Assembly (NCBI GenBank): GCA_951804985.1
Contig: OX638132.1
Location: forward strand, 2,647,529 to 2,711,528
DNA: 64,000 nucleotides
Source: Dryomyza anilis
Taxonomy: Eukaryota > Arthropoda > Insecta > Diptera > Dryomyzidae
Reading direction: 5' to 3'
In this document: one piece after another, positions 37,346 to 49,300 of the stretch
Numbering within the stretch: position 1 is the first letter of the stretch
Layout: the number at the start of each line of letters is the position of its first letter
The notes under the pieces: model-generated
The model's input: the letters and a program-made list of their open reading frames with translations, nothing else
Databases searched by the model: none
What the model was told of the DNA's origin: nothing
Made by a program: the position numbers and the translations under genes

Positions 37346-38052
37346 AGAAGAAAAGAAGAAAAGAAGAAAAGAAGAAAAGAAGGAAAGAAGGAAAGAAGAA
37401 GAGAAGAAAAGAAGAAAAGAAGAAAAGAAGAAAAGAAGAAAAGAAGAAAAGAAGAAAAGAAGAACAGAAGAAAAAAAGAAAAAAAGAAAAGAAGAAAAGA
37501 AGAAAAGAAGAAAATAAGAAAATAAGAAAAGAAGAAAAGAAGAAAAGAAGAAAAGAAGAAAAGAAGAAAAGAAGAAAAGAAGAAAAGAAGAAAAGAAGAA
37601 AAGAAGAAAAGAAGAAAAGAAGAAAAGAAGAAAAGAAGAAAAGAATAAAAGAAGAAAAGAAGAAAAGAATAAAAGAAGAAAAGAAGAAAAGAAGAAAAGA
37701 AGAAAAGAAGAAAAGAAGAAAAGAAAAAAAGAAGAAAAGAGAAAAGAAGAAAAGAAGAAAAGAAGAAAAGAAGAAAAGAAGAAAAGAAGAAAAGAAGAAA
37801 AGAAGAAAAGAAGAAAAGAAGAAAAGAAGAAAAGAATAAAAGAAGAAAAGAAGAAAAGAAGAAAAGAAGAAAAGAAGAAAAGAAGAAAAGAAGAAAAGAA
37901 GAAAAAAAGAAAAGAAGAAAAGAAGAAACGAAGAAACGAAGAAAGAAGAAAAGAAGAAAAGAAGAAAAGAAGAAAAGAAGAAAAGAATAAAAGAAGAAAA
38001 GAAGAAAAGAAGAAAAGAAGAAAAGAAGAAAAGAAGAAAAGAAGAAAAGAAG

Positions 38053-38179
38053 AATTTGGAAATATATTTAATACAATAAAGCTGTAAATCCGCCTAGCTT
38101 GAATTAAACATTACCTCAAATGTCATATATATGTTTTCAACTTTCAAGACGACCTTCACATGTCACATGCACATGCGCA
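38053..38179 (+). repeat. Macrosatellite spacer 3
   Basis: Same 127-bp sequence. It follows the shortest macro-unit (834 bp). Confidence 0.9.
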
Positions 38180-39206
38180 AGAAGAAAAGAAGAAAAGAAG
38201 AAAAGAAGGAAAGAAGGAAAGAAGAAGAGAAGAAAAGAAGAAAAGAAGAAAAGAAGAAAAGAAGAAAAGAAGAAAAGAAGAAAAGAAGAACAGAAGAAAA
38301 AAAGAAAAAAAGAAAAGAAGAAAAGAAGAAAATAAGAAAATAAGAAAATAAGAAAAGAAGAAAAGAAGAAAAGAAGAAAAGAAGAAAAGAAGAAAAGAAG
38401 AAAAGAAGAAAAGAAGAAAAGAAGAAAAGAAGAAAAGAAGAAAAGAAGAAAAGAAGAAAAGAAGAAAAGAATAAAAGAAGAAAAGAAGAAAAGAAGAAAA
38501 GAAGAAAAGAAGAAAAGAAGAAAAGAAGAAAAGAAGAAAAGAAGAAAAGAAAAAAAGAAGAAAAGAGAAAAGAAGAAAAGAAGAAAAGAAGAAAAGAAGA
38601 AAAGAAGAAAAGAAGAAAAGAAGAAAAGAAGAAAAGAAGAAAAGAAGAAAAGAAGAAAAGAAGAAAAGAATAAAAGAAGAAAAGAAGAAAAGAAGAAAAG
38701 AAGAAAAGAAGAAAAGAAGAAAAGAAGAAAAGAAGAAAAAAAGAAAAGAAGAAAAGAAGAAACGAAGAAACGAAGAAAGAAGAAAAGAAGAAAAGAAGAA
38801 AAGAAGAAAAGAAGAAAAGAAGAAAAGAAGAAAAGAAGAAAAGAAGAAAAGAAGAAAAGAAGAAAAGAAGAAAAGAAGAAAAGAAGAAAAGAAGAAAAGA
38901 AGAAAAGAAGAAAAGAAGAAAAAAAGAAAAGAAGAAAAGAAGAAAAGAAGAAAAGAAGAAAAGAAGAAAAGAAGAAAAGAAGAAAAGAAGAAAAGAATAA
39001 AAGAAGAAAAGAAGAAAAGAAGAAAAGAAGAAAAGAAGAAAAGAAGAAAAGAAGAAAAGAAGAAAAGAAGAAAAGAAGAAAAGAAGAAAAGAAGAAAAGA
39101 AGAAAAGAAGAAAAGAAGAAAAGAAGAAAAGAATAAAAGAAGAAAAGAAGAAAAGAAGAAAAGAAGAAAAGAAGAAAAGAAGAAAAGAAGAAAAGAAGAA
39201 AAGAAG

Positions 39207-39333
39207 AATTTGGAAATATATTTAATACAATAAAGCTGTAAATCCGCCTAGCTTGAATTAAACATTACCTCAAATGTCATATATATGTTTTCAACTTTCA
39301 AGACGACCTTCACATGTCACATGCACATGCGCA
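39207..39333 (+). repeat. Macrosatellite spacer 4
   Basis: Same 127-bp sequence, ahead of the most altered macro-unit, in which the AAAATAAG marker pair is itself duplicated (near 39500 and 39580). Confidence 0.9.
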
Positions 39334-40312
39334 AGAAGAAAAGAAGAAAAGAAGAAAAGAAGAAAAGAAGGAAAGAAGGAAAGAAGAAGAGAAGAAAAGA
39401 AGAAAAGAAGAAAAGAAGAAAAGAAGAAAAGAAGAAAAGAAGAAAAGAAGAACAGAAGAAAAAAAGAAAAAAAGAAAAGAAGAAAAGAAGAAAAGAAGAA
39501 AATAAGAAAATAAGAAAAGAAGAAAAGAAGAAAAGAAGAAAAGAAGAAAAGAAGAAAAGAAGAAAAGAAGAAAAGAAGAAAATAAGAAAATAAGAAAAGA
39601 AGAAAAGAAGAAAAGAAGAAAAGAAGAAAAGAAGAAAAGAAGAAAAGAAGAAAAGAAGAAAAGAAGAAAAGAAGAAAAGAAAAAAAGAAGAAAAGAGAAA
39701 AGAAGAAAAGAAGAAAAGAAGAAAAGAAGAAAAGAAGAAAAGAAGAAAAGAAGAAAAGAAGAAAAGAATAAAAGAAGAAAAGAAGAAAAGAAGAAAAGAA
39801 GAAAAGAAGAAAAGAAGAAAAGAAGAAAAGAAGAAAAGAAGAAAAAAAGAAAAGAAGAAAAGAAGAAACGAAGAAAGAAGAAAAGAAGAAAAGAAGAAAA
39901 GAAGAAAAGAAGAAAAGAAGAAAAGAAGAAAAGAAGAAAAGAAGAAAAGAAGAAAAGAAGAAAAGAAGAAAAGAAGAAAAGAAGAAAAGAAGAAAAGAAG
40001 AAAAGAAGAAAAGAAGAAAAGAAGAAAAGAAGAAAAGAAGAAAAGAAGAAAAGAAGAAAAGAAGAAAAGAAGAGAAGAAGAAAAGAAGAAAAGAAGAAAA
40101 GAAGAAAAGAAGAAAAGAAGAAAAGAAGAAAAGAAGAAAAGAAGAAAAGAAGAAAAGAAGAAAAGAAGAAAAGAAGAAAAGAAGAAAAAAAGAAAAGAAG
40201 AAAAGAAGAAAAGAAGAAAAGAAGAAAAGAAGAAAAGAAGAAAAGAATAAAAGAAGAAAAGAAGAAAAGAAGAAAAGAAGAAAAGAAGAAAAGAAGAAAA
40301 GAAGAAAAGAAG

Positions 40313-40433
40313 AATTTGGAAATATATTTAATACAATAAAGCTGTAAATCCGCCTAGCTTGAATTAAACATTACCTCAAATGTCATATATATGTTTTCAA
40401 CTTTCAAGACGACCTTCACATGTCACATGCGCC
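40313..40433 (+). repeat. Macrosatellite spacer 5, truncated, array edge
   Basis: Same sequence up to CACATGTCACATGC, then it breaks into unique DNA (GCCCCTTTTTTAATACCC). This is the right edge of the macrosatellite. Confidence 0.9.
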
Positions 40434-42848
40434 CCTTTTTTAATACCCTTCTCACGGACTTACCCTCTTGCGCTGCTTTTGCAGTAGATTTGCTTTTGAT
40501 AATTCAATCGCAAAATTCTTGATTTATGTCGCATGATAGTTTTAATCAAATTCCAAAACTGCGCCAACAAAAAGCAAACGCTCCCAGCAGCTGCAGACAT
40601 TCATCATGTTTTGTTTATTTCGCATGCCAAAAAAGAAAAAAAATACACAGAATTTGCTATATTCAGCAGGGTGTCTACTCAAACCACACAAATTTTACTT
40701 TCGCTAAGGCAGAGAATATTTAATTTTTTTTTTTCATCGAACCAAATGAACCACATAAATTTTGCGTTATTGCAGTTGGCAACACTGGCACATTATAGTT
40801 ACTTGGTATTTCTATGTTTTGCATTATTTCCGTTTTTTATTTGAGGATTATTTTTGTCGTGGCTTTTTCTTTGAGTTTTTGCTGAATTCTTTGTGTTTTT
40901 TTGTATATTTTTTTTATAGTTCGGAGGTTTTCTTTAATTTTACTATCGCATGTAGTCGATTAAAATAAAAATAAAACTGGCTCAATTCACCTGCGTGGTG
41001 GGTGGCAAATAAATCAAATGCGATTATTTTCATATTTCACTGATTCGAATTCGAGGCGGCAGCAGAAAAAGTGAATTTTAATGGCTGCTTGTTTTGCTGC
41101 CGCGTTTGATTGCTGTGCTGGCTGGGCTTCGGTAGCCTAATTATGGCTCATTTGCGGCACAAGCATTTGGTCAGTAGATCTTGGCGCAATAACAAACAAA
41201 ATTTGGCTTAAAATTTACATTTTTATATAGGACGAAAATGCTGAAGGAGAGAAAGGCATTCAAAAATAAGAAAACCTTAAACTTATTGCATGGCGTGTGA
41301 AAGCGCACTATATCAGGAGAAGTAAGGGTGGCAAAAATAAAAGGTGTTTTAAAATATATTAGTTTTAAATATATATTAAAATGACACTAAATTTGGTGGT
41401 TTGTAGAAAAGAATACATTTATCTAGTTGGATTATAAGATTGAATAGAACTAAATGAAAAATTTACGAATTAAATTTCGAAAAAAGTAGTAAAATGTTAA
41501 GGTAGAAAAAATAATTAGTAAAAATAAAAATAAGTATGCGATAGTATGCAATAAGATAATGAATGTCCTTTAAACTAAACCCCCCAAAAATACGAAACAA
41601 TATAGTAATCGGCAAATGTTCGGTATTACTTCAAAATAAGTAAGGTTAGGTCACATGTTAAATTTTGAAGTAGGGGAATTTTGATAGTTGATGTGATTAA
41701 TATACACAGAAAAATTACCTTTTGGCATGAGGTTGCAAGAACGAAAAAGTTAGTTGTAACAACAAATTTCATTCGGGTAAAACCATTTTTCTACACATTT
41801 ATTAGCGGAACTGCAATATTCAGTTGGCGCTTGAAATATTACACCATACACACTCGAAATTAAAAACTCTTAAAAAGTGATTTTAGTCAAAACTTCAACG
41901 CGTTTACTTTAGACTACATTACCAACTAAGCGGTTTAAAGAACCGAATAAGTTATTTGAGCAAAGAGTTGGTTGCCGCAACAAATCTCCATAGTCGGTCT
42001 TTCATTTGAGTAACTACTATGGGTTGGTTTACCAATTTTAATTTTTTTAGAAAAAAAAAACATTAATTTTAATATATCTGATCATAAAGTCAGGGGCCTT
42101 TTACAAAAAATATCACAAATGGACCACACTTAAAGAGCTTTTCATTGACTTGTAGTGCTTTGACGATAACTGTACGATATCAAAAACAACAATAGATGCA
42201 CACACTAATTAAATGCAAAGATGAACACGAGGACATTGTAATGACTCGATTGTATTCGCGAAGGATTTGCGGTCATTTGATGCGATAGCTCTATGTGTTG
42301 GACATTTGGAATTAGCCATCAATTGTATATTACGTTGATGATGATTCATGGTGCTGATTGTGAATAAATTTGAACAACCGGATTTTGATTTATGTGGGTT
42401 AAGAATGCATTTGTGTTATTATAATTATGATAGATGTCGAATTTCAAAGAACTTAGCGCTACGCAAGCGGCATAGACTGCGGTTACTTTGATGCAGAGCT
42501 TGAAATGGTGGCGAAGACTTTCATTAGAGATTATGGCTTGAAATGGCGCTAAGACATGGAGTAACAGAAGATTGACAAACAATTGAAATGGCGATTTGTG
42601 GTATTTTTTAAAAGTAACCTTTGGTTTGATTTTAATCAGAATAGTATTCTTATAAAGTAACCATGGATTGAAAGCCAAATGATTAACTGTTTCGATTTTG
42701 GATTTTTCTTTTGTTTTAGTATCGGTTAACGTTAGCGCTATGAAATCATGTTTAATAATGAAACGGTTTACCAATTCCAACAATTTGATGAAAGAAAAAC
42801 TAATTGGTCAGTTATGGTTACAGACTCGAATGACAGATTTTTGTTTAA
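40434..42848. other. Intergenic DNA with a unique patch and one dispersed repeat
   Basis: 40440-41180 is unique and less A+T-rich. 41641-41690 is a plus-strand copy of the GGTTAGGTCACATG repeat ending TTTTGATAGTTG. A 145-codon minus-strand frame at 42346-42783 is open but has no recognisable domain, and I do not call it a gene. Confidence 0.4.
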
Positions 42849-42884
42849 TCTATATATATAAAACTCTTGGTCCGTCTGTCTGCC

Positions 42885-42924
<40 letters not shown>

Positions 42925-43125
42925 GGTCTGTTTGTTCCAGCATCACGACTAAACCGCTGAACCGATTTAACTGAAAATTTTCCACAAGATACTAAGGAGT
43001 CCGGAGGGTGTCATAGGCTATATATGGGCGGGATTGGACAAAATGGCGTGGTACCTCCCATACAACCTAAGCTTTCAAAACGACATAACTCAGCACGTAC
43101 ACAATCTAAAAAGATGAAACAAAAA

Positions 43126-43650
43126 ACTAAAATTCACCACACTAAAACTCACCACACTAAAACCCACCACGCTAAAACTCACCACACTAAAAATTCACCA
43201 TACTAAAACTCACCACACTAAAACTCACCACACTAAAACTCACCGCACTAAAACTCACCACACCAAAACTCACCACACTAAAATTCACCACACCAAAATT
43301 CACCACACTAAAACTCACCACACTAAAACTCACCACACTAAAAATTCACCTCACAAAAACTCAACACACTAAAACTCACCATACTAAAAACTCACAAGAC
43401 CTAAACTCACCACACTAAAACTCACCCCACTAAAACTCACCGCACTAAAACTCACCACAATAAAACTCACTACACTAAAACTCACTACACTAAAAATTCA
43501 CCACACTAAAACTCACCACGCTAAAACTCACCACACCAAAACTCACCACACTAAAACACACCACACTAAAACTCACCACACTAAAAATTCACTAAACTAA
43601 AAATTCAACACACTAAAACTCTTTACATTAAAACTAACTACACTAAAACT
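43126..43650. repeat. 15-bp minisatellite (CACCACACTAAAACT)n inside the Helitron
   Basis: About 35 copies with scattered changes (CACTAAAAATT, CACCACGCT, CACCACACC, CACCGCAC). It lies fully inside the Helitron boundaries. Confidence 0.9.
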
Positions 43651-43775
43651 TCTACTGGGAAAAACTCGGGAAGGGTTCTACCGGGAAGAATTCTACGGTA
43701 AAGCGTTCTATGGGGAAGAATTTTACGGCGAAGATTTCTACTGGGAAGAATTCTGTGGCGAAAAATTCTACTGTC
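43651..43775. repeat. Second 15-bp minisatellite (TCTACTGGGAAGAAT)n
   Basis: About eight diverged copies directly after the first array. The sequence is different but the period is the same 15 bp: TCTACCGGGAAGAAT, TCTACGGTAAAGCGT, TCTATGGGGAAGAAT, TTTACGGCGAAGATT and so on. Confidence 0.75.
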
Positions 43776-43969
43776 TGAATTGTCTTTGAGAAAAGTTGTT
43801 TTGGTGGAGAATTGTTATTTGGTTACTACATTTATAAAACCAATAAAAACTTCCACAGCGAATCACGGGCCCCTGATATAAATAATAATGTTTTTTTTAT
43901 ATTAATAAAATCGCTTTATATCTATAAATTCACAAAATCTTGGCACGAGTCGTGCACGGGTCCAGCTAG

Positions 43970-45383
43970 TTAAATAATATTTCAGTAGACTTTTATATAT
44001 TTTTTCAAGCTGTTTCAGCTCATATATCCGATTCGTGAAATTTACCTCTAAAACGTAAAAATGAAATATTTAAATTAGGTTAACCTGGGATAAAATGGGA
44101 CATGGGATAAAGTGAAAAATTGCAATTTTTGGAAACAATTTTGATGTTACGATATTGGTAATGTGGGAAACTTATTGTTTTCTTTGTTTTGTCACCATCT
44201 TCAATTTCAATGAAATTTGGGCAACAGATAAAGGGTATATATATATACTAGAGATGGACATGTGAGTGAGTCGATTTTTTTTCGATGTACCCATTTGTGT
44301 AAAAAGTTGAATTTTCAATTTCAACTATACATGATAACTCTGTATTGACTTCCGTTTGTTTATTAAGTTTAGTTTGTTCCATAGGTTCGTGTGGGGTCCC
44401 GTTTTTATTCGAATTATAAATGTATTAACCAAAAAAATTGCTTCAAAAATAGTTGTTCCCAAAGTGAATTCATCACTAGTAAATTCTACACCGGACTATT
44501 CTTTTATTGATAATTCTTTTGCAGAGATAATTTTTCCGGGACAATTCTCACAGATTTTAAACGAATTTTTCACCGGAGAATTATTCTTCGAGGTAATTTT
44601 TATATTTTTATATGAACAGTACATCGAAGGTCATTCACATTTCCATCTCCGTTAAAAATTGAGATCCCGTACATCATTACATCATTATTGCGTTGGAAAT
44701 ATGTAGGTTGTATTAGAGGTGCCACGCTCGGTCGACCAATCTCACCAACATATAAAAATTAAATATGTATTTTTATGCATTCTGTGTGAGTGAGTGTGAG
44801 TAGAGCAAAAAAGGTCGTAAGTGAGTGTGCGTGATTAGAAAAATTCATTCGTGAGCGTGAGTGAGTGTGAGTCAAAACTAAAAAAAAATTTAAAAAATTA
44901 ACAAACACAAATTTCTCGATTTTTTTAAGAATTTTAAAAAGGCTTCTTTTTAAGGACATTACATTTGAAGTACAAGTATAATGACCATGTTCAAGTTTAG
45001 AACTTACGATTTCAGTTTTCAAAAAGCTTGTTCTATTAACTTTAATAGAAGACCCAACAGGGTTTTCAACTTTTCTCGTTCAGGAGATATTTAAATATGA
45101 ACACAAATGTGATTTTTGACATATCGTCTGCAACTATTAAAAACTGTATCTCTGGAAGTAGTGGTCGGAAAAAAAAGATAAAAAAGATAAACATGATAAA
45201 TGCATACCCATTATCAGGTACCCAAATTTCATTGTAATCGAAAAATTAAATTCTCAAATTTGACTTCTTTTGGGATTTGTTGTGTAATCGCTCACATTTT
45301 AATGTAATTATATTCCTTATGCTGCAATAAAGGTCCTAAACCCTTTGAAACATCGGTTTTGATTCCGGTTCCAAGAAAAACCA
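43970..45383. other. Intergenic DNA with a GTAAAGTGGG-type fragment
   Basis: 44079-44118 reads GTTAACCTGGGATAAAATGG followed by GACATGGGATAAAGTG, like the ends of the element at 28808-30418. 44770-44880 is rich in GTGAGTGTGAG repeats. No gene is supported. Confidence 0.4.
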
Positions 45384-45800
45384 GTTGGGAAGATTAGATC
45401 ACATGGGAAATTTTAAAGTAGGGACATTTTATAGTATGTGTTATTATGATTGTTATAATAATAATAGTTTGGCGCTACAGTCCTATAAGAACTTAGGTCG
45501 AGCTCTCTCACCATTTTGAGCTGTGCGTGTTATATTTGTACTCAAAGTGGTGGGAACTACAGTTTATTGCCGAATCCGAACGGCAGGTGAGAGCTTTTCA
45601 TAGGCAATGTTTTACTCTCGTAGGTTTGCCATTTACTGCCGAGAGGTAGCGCGATATAGAAAAATGTTTCTATGAAAAGATGTTTTTAGCCCCAGTCCAG
45701 ACTTGAACCGGGGTTCTTTCGGCTCGCAGTCCAACGCACTAACCACTGAGCTACCGCGGCCACAATGATTGTTAGGATTATTAAAATTATAGTCGGTCCA
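45384..45800 (+). repeat. Dispersed GGTTAGATCACATGGG repeat, split by a SINE
   Basis: The left part (45384-45455) reads CAGTTGGGAAGATTAGATCA and CATGGGAAATTTTAAAGTAG; the right part (45765-45800) ends ATTATAGTCGGTCCAAGCCG. Together they match the intact copy at 29917-30001, and the SINE lies between the two halves. Confidence 0.7.
45456..45764 (-). mobile_element. tRNA-derived SINE, full-length copy
   Basis: On the minus strand the 5' head starts GTGGCCGCGGTAGCTCAGTG. The RNA polymerase III A box TAGCTCAGTGG lies at 45743-45753 and the B box GGTTCAAGTCT at 45699-45709. A body of about 220 bp follows, then an ATT-repeat tail (45456-45469). The element is flanked by a perfect 10-bp target duplication ATGATTGTTA (45446-45455 and 45765-45774). 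The tRNA-like anticodon stem pairs poorly and the body continues past it, so this is a SINE rather than a tRNA gene. Two partial copies lie at 53012-53209 and 57988-58112. Confidence 0.85.
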
Positions 45801-46079
45801 AGCCGACCAAAAAGTATACCTTTGCACGTATACAGTGAAATTGATCTGTAGATGTTCATTTTCAGACCTATTCTAGTGAACAATGACAATTGTTATCAAT
45901 AACTTGTTACAAATGACAATTAATTTAGACTTTTACGTCAAAAAAAATAGAAAATGAAATTGACAGAATACGAAATTGTGACAATTGTGACAAAGCGCAC
46001 TATTTTGACTGATTTTAATTTGTGACTCTTGCCAGAATAGGGCTATTAATATGAGCTATTTGAATGTAAGTGGTCAGAT

Positions 46080-46345
46080 CACAGGTCACAATAGACCGAT
46101 CTCGCCAATATTCAGATTCGGGTTCCATTCCAAAAATCTAAGCGGTTCCGATTCCGTTTCATTGCGGTTCCTTACACGGACTAAAATATCATTTCCAGTT
46201 TTTTGCGGTTCCTTACACGGACTAAAATATCATTTCCAGATTTTTAAAAAACAGGTGCCGGTTCCGATTCCGGTAATAGCCAAAAATTTATATGGGTTCC
46301 GATTTCGGTTCCACACATTTTTCAATAACGGTTTCAAAAATCGTA
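46080..46345. repeat. GGTTCCGATTCCGG-rich repeat with a 41-bp duplication
   Basis: Low-complexity DNA built from GGTTCC and ATTCCG words. A 41-bp segment starting GCGGTTCCTTACACGG occurs at 46164 and again at 46205. Similar words recur at 1745-1835, 2370-2430, 46780-46980 and 60780-60890, suggesting an old dispersed repeat. Confidence 0.45.
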
Positions 46346-49300
46346 AGGTTACGATTCTGGTTCTTTGGGGTCCCTGCTGTAAATATATGTAAAATAATAC
46401 AAAATATCTATTCATTTGCCTTTTTGTAAAATTTTTAACGTTTCCCACTTTAGCACAACATTTTTCAAAAAGTCCTAAAAGTTTTTTTTTAAGAAATATA
46501 TCAATAATATCGTCGTTGTAGAACGAAAAGTCACCAAATACATTTTCAAAATGCCAAATATTCATTTACAAAAATCTTTATATATCTGTCAATATTTAAT
46601 CGATGATCTCAATTTTTTTATCACATGATAAGAAAATATAAATCTAACAGTTTATATTTTAACTTTAAAAATGCATCAATTACTTTTTATAATATTTATC
46701 AACAAACTTAACCCCAGACAAACTTAACCCCAGATTTCTCTCTTCGGTTTAGTTAATAATGCCACAGTTTATTGCATCGGTTACGAGTTAGATTTTTGAG
46801 AATATTAGGTTTTTTTCCATATATTCAATATCTGGATCAAAAAACCGAACTGTTTTATTCAAATATAACAATTATCTAAAGAGTACAGTAAAAATTCTAA
46901 TAAAGATACTATTTTAAAAATCCTTTTAAAACAAATAAAAGCACGAGTCGGTTTTTATCGGTTACGTTTAACGAATTATTACTGATTTCTGTATTTAAAA
47001 AAATGCATAAATAACAAAACATTTGTTTTGCTTCAATCTAAAAAGAGCTGGTAACAAAAATAACTACATAATATATTGTCAAATCAGCTACAATCGTCCG
47101 ACGAACGTCGTATGCTAAAGTACCGACATATTACACAATATGTTGCTTGTCACCTATATGTCAACCAGCTGACAATGCTGCTGCCATTGCTGTTGCTGAC
47201 ATATATTCATTGCCGACACTCCACTCCAGCAACATGACGCAATTATCTGGTGCAACACAAGCAACTTCACTGACAGCAAAGTGCAGACCCAATTTCTTGC
47301 CTTGTTTCTATTTTTTCAATAAACACCTTTTGCGGCATTTAATTAAATCGTGACATTGTGATGCGCTGCTTATCCTGTCTCCATATTCCAGTCACCTCTG
47401 CCGCCGATACTGCAACTTGATTTATTTATGTTGTCGTTTGGCGGCTGTAGCACCAACCAACCAACCACCCACCTGCTGCTGCCGCAACATCCGGCATCAA
47501 ATGCCGAGTGACAAATGTCCTCTGGCATGTCCTGCATGTATAAATTGTCGGAGGTGCTTGTGTGAGCTACCGTTAAGTGTTACAACTTTGCTGTCTGTTT
47601 GTCACTTAATTCGTTTTGCTTTAAAAACGCATTTATTCACGCTTATCAACCACCGACCGAATGACGGACTGACTGAGTGATTTTAAACATGTTAAATATC
47701 TGCAGTGCGCAGTATTAATCACTGCCGCATTCAAAATTAATTGCAATTTAAGTGAACATGTTGTTTTCAGCAGCTGATACTAAAAATAATTAAAATTTGT
47801 TTTTTTTTATATATAATTTAACTGAATTTTAATGTTATTGTTTGTCCATTTTGTGCAATGAATTTTAAAGTCTCGAAATTAAAACTTGATTAAATGAACA
47901 TTGTAGTAATTTTGATTTCAATTTATTCCGAAACGTCAAAGTCATGGCAGACTTTATGATGACATTTCAGGTATGACATAATTGCTGAAATTTCTGGCAA
48001 GACATGTGTCTCCACAAAACATTTGAATGGTATAACAGAAACACTTCCATAAATTATGGCTTGTAGAGACTTGTGTCTATTACAAGGTGTAAAAGTTATT
48101 TTTAATTTCAATTATTTACTCAAATTAAAAACAATTAAAAATTTACAAGTTTCACTCTGCAACTCTCTGAGGTTATAATTAAAATTAGTTTTATTAAATT
48201 TTAGTGCAAACCAAAATACTGTAAAAACAAAAGATAAACATTAAAATTTATTTTGCATATTTCACGAAATAGAAGTAAAGCAAATACAATTTTTTTACAT
48301 ACTGCAAAACAACAGAACTTTTACTATATTTAAAAAGCATAAAAAACATTTTAAGTTTTACAGTGTTGTTATCAAACTCTATAATGATCACAAGGGGAAT
48401 AACATAATGCGACGTCGGAGAGTAAACTGACGGAAGGCATAACATAATAGCATTTAAAACATCTAAATTATACAAAATATCTCATAATCTTCAGTTAACA
48501 CTGGTTGATATAAATAGAAAATGGAAAATAATCTTCAGTCAAAGTAGAACCTTGCTTAACCGTAATGACAGAGGTCGTAGCGCAGCCACTAGTTTGACAA
48601 ATACAGTGACGGCTGCCATTCAAACTTCATATGACAACACACAGGACTTTAGCACCTAAGTATTCCACTGACCTCAGAGAGTTGCAGAGTGAAAGCTCCA
48701 AAGCTATTGACAGCTTTGACGCATGCGTCAAAAACGACACAGGACGAAAAGTAACGAAAGCCATGTTCGGATTGGAGTATGACGAGCGTAGAATGTTGAG
48801 AGAATTTAATATGTAGTGAGAAATATATAAAGCACTCGTCAGAGTGTAGTTCTCGGTACTATGTACGATTTGCATTTTTTCAAACAGCTGTTCATTGAGA
48901 GTTGAGATGGAAAGTTTGAATAGCACAAAAAGAGAGACTATAAATCAAGGGGATTCAGCCTACAATAGGTCAGTGGGATTAAATGCGAAAATGGAAAGTA
49001 ACAATAAGAATTAAATTCAAACGTATTAACAATCATAAAAAGTTAAAATCGAATTAAATTAAATTAAATTAAATAAATATAAGAATTTACGTTTTTTTTC
49101 ATTTAAATCATTCTATTTTAAATGCAGATCATTCAAAAAATAACAGGATTAATATTACCTTTTTCTACAAGAATTGTCCACAGAAATGAAACTTATTATT
49201 TCTTGTAGATTTCGAACACGACTTAGAACACAAATTTCTTTTTGAGTTTTTGCAAAAACTAATATCTGGACCCAGATTTTTTTTTGCCAATTATCTGTAG

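Larger units (their letters stand above)
35871..40312. repeat. Macrosatellite: (GAAGAAAA)n blocks with 127-bp spacers
   Basis: An 8-bp GAAGAAAA array is interrupted at 36057, 37219, 38053, 39207 and 40313 by the same 127-bp non-purine spacer (the last truncated). Macro-unit lengths are 1162, 834, 1154 and 1106 bp. Within each unit, marker variants follow in the same order: GAAGGAAAG twice, AACAGAAG, AAAATAAG twice, GAGAAAAG, AACGAAG (twice, once in the last unit), AATAAAAG. The whole spacer-plus-array has therefore been copied as a block. The second unit lacks about 320 bp of its distal part. Between spacers the plus strand is almost purely A and G. Every long Lys/Arg/Glu frame here is an artefact. 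Confidence 0.95.
42849..43969 (+). mobile_element. Non-autonomous Helitron-like element, copy 2
   Basis: Starts TCTATATATATAAAA after an A and ends GGGTCCAGCTAG before a T, with a compact hairpin GCACGAGTCGTGC just before the end. After the start comes CTCTTGGTCCGTCTG and a (TCTG)n run (42872-42932), then the conserved stretch GTTCCAGCATCACGACTAAA, CCGCTGAACCGATTTAACTG and GGGCGGGATTGG...CCTCCCATAC shared with copy 1. The middle has been replaced by two 15-bp minisatellites. No genes are present. Confidence 0.85.

Noticed and set aside
35395..39593. Lys/Arg/Glu-rich proteins starting in the spacers
   Set aside because: ATGs in the spacer lead into the purine array in all three frames; there is no codon preference or domain.
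42346..42783. A 145-codon minus-strand gene
   Set aside because: Open but with no recognisable motif, no visible splice or polyadenylation context, and a partial overlapping frame on the other strand.
43126..43650. A CRISPR-like array
   Set aside because: Units are directly adjacent 15-mers without spacers, and the window is eukaryotic.
45690..45764. A functional tRNA gene on the minus strand
   Set aside because: The anticodon and acceptor stems pair poorly, the sequence runs on into a shared repeat body, and a target duplication marks it as a SINE.
48631..48816. A 61-codon plus-strand gene
   Set aside because: It looks less A+T-biased than its surroundings, but it is short, isolated, has a competing frame on the opposite strand and no recognisable domain.
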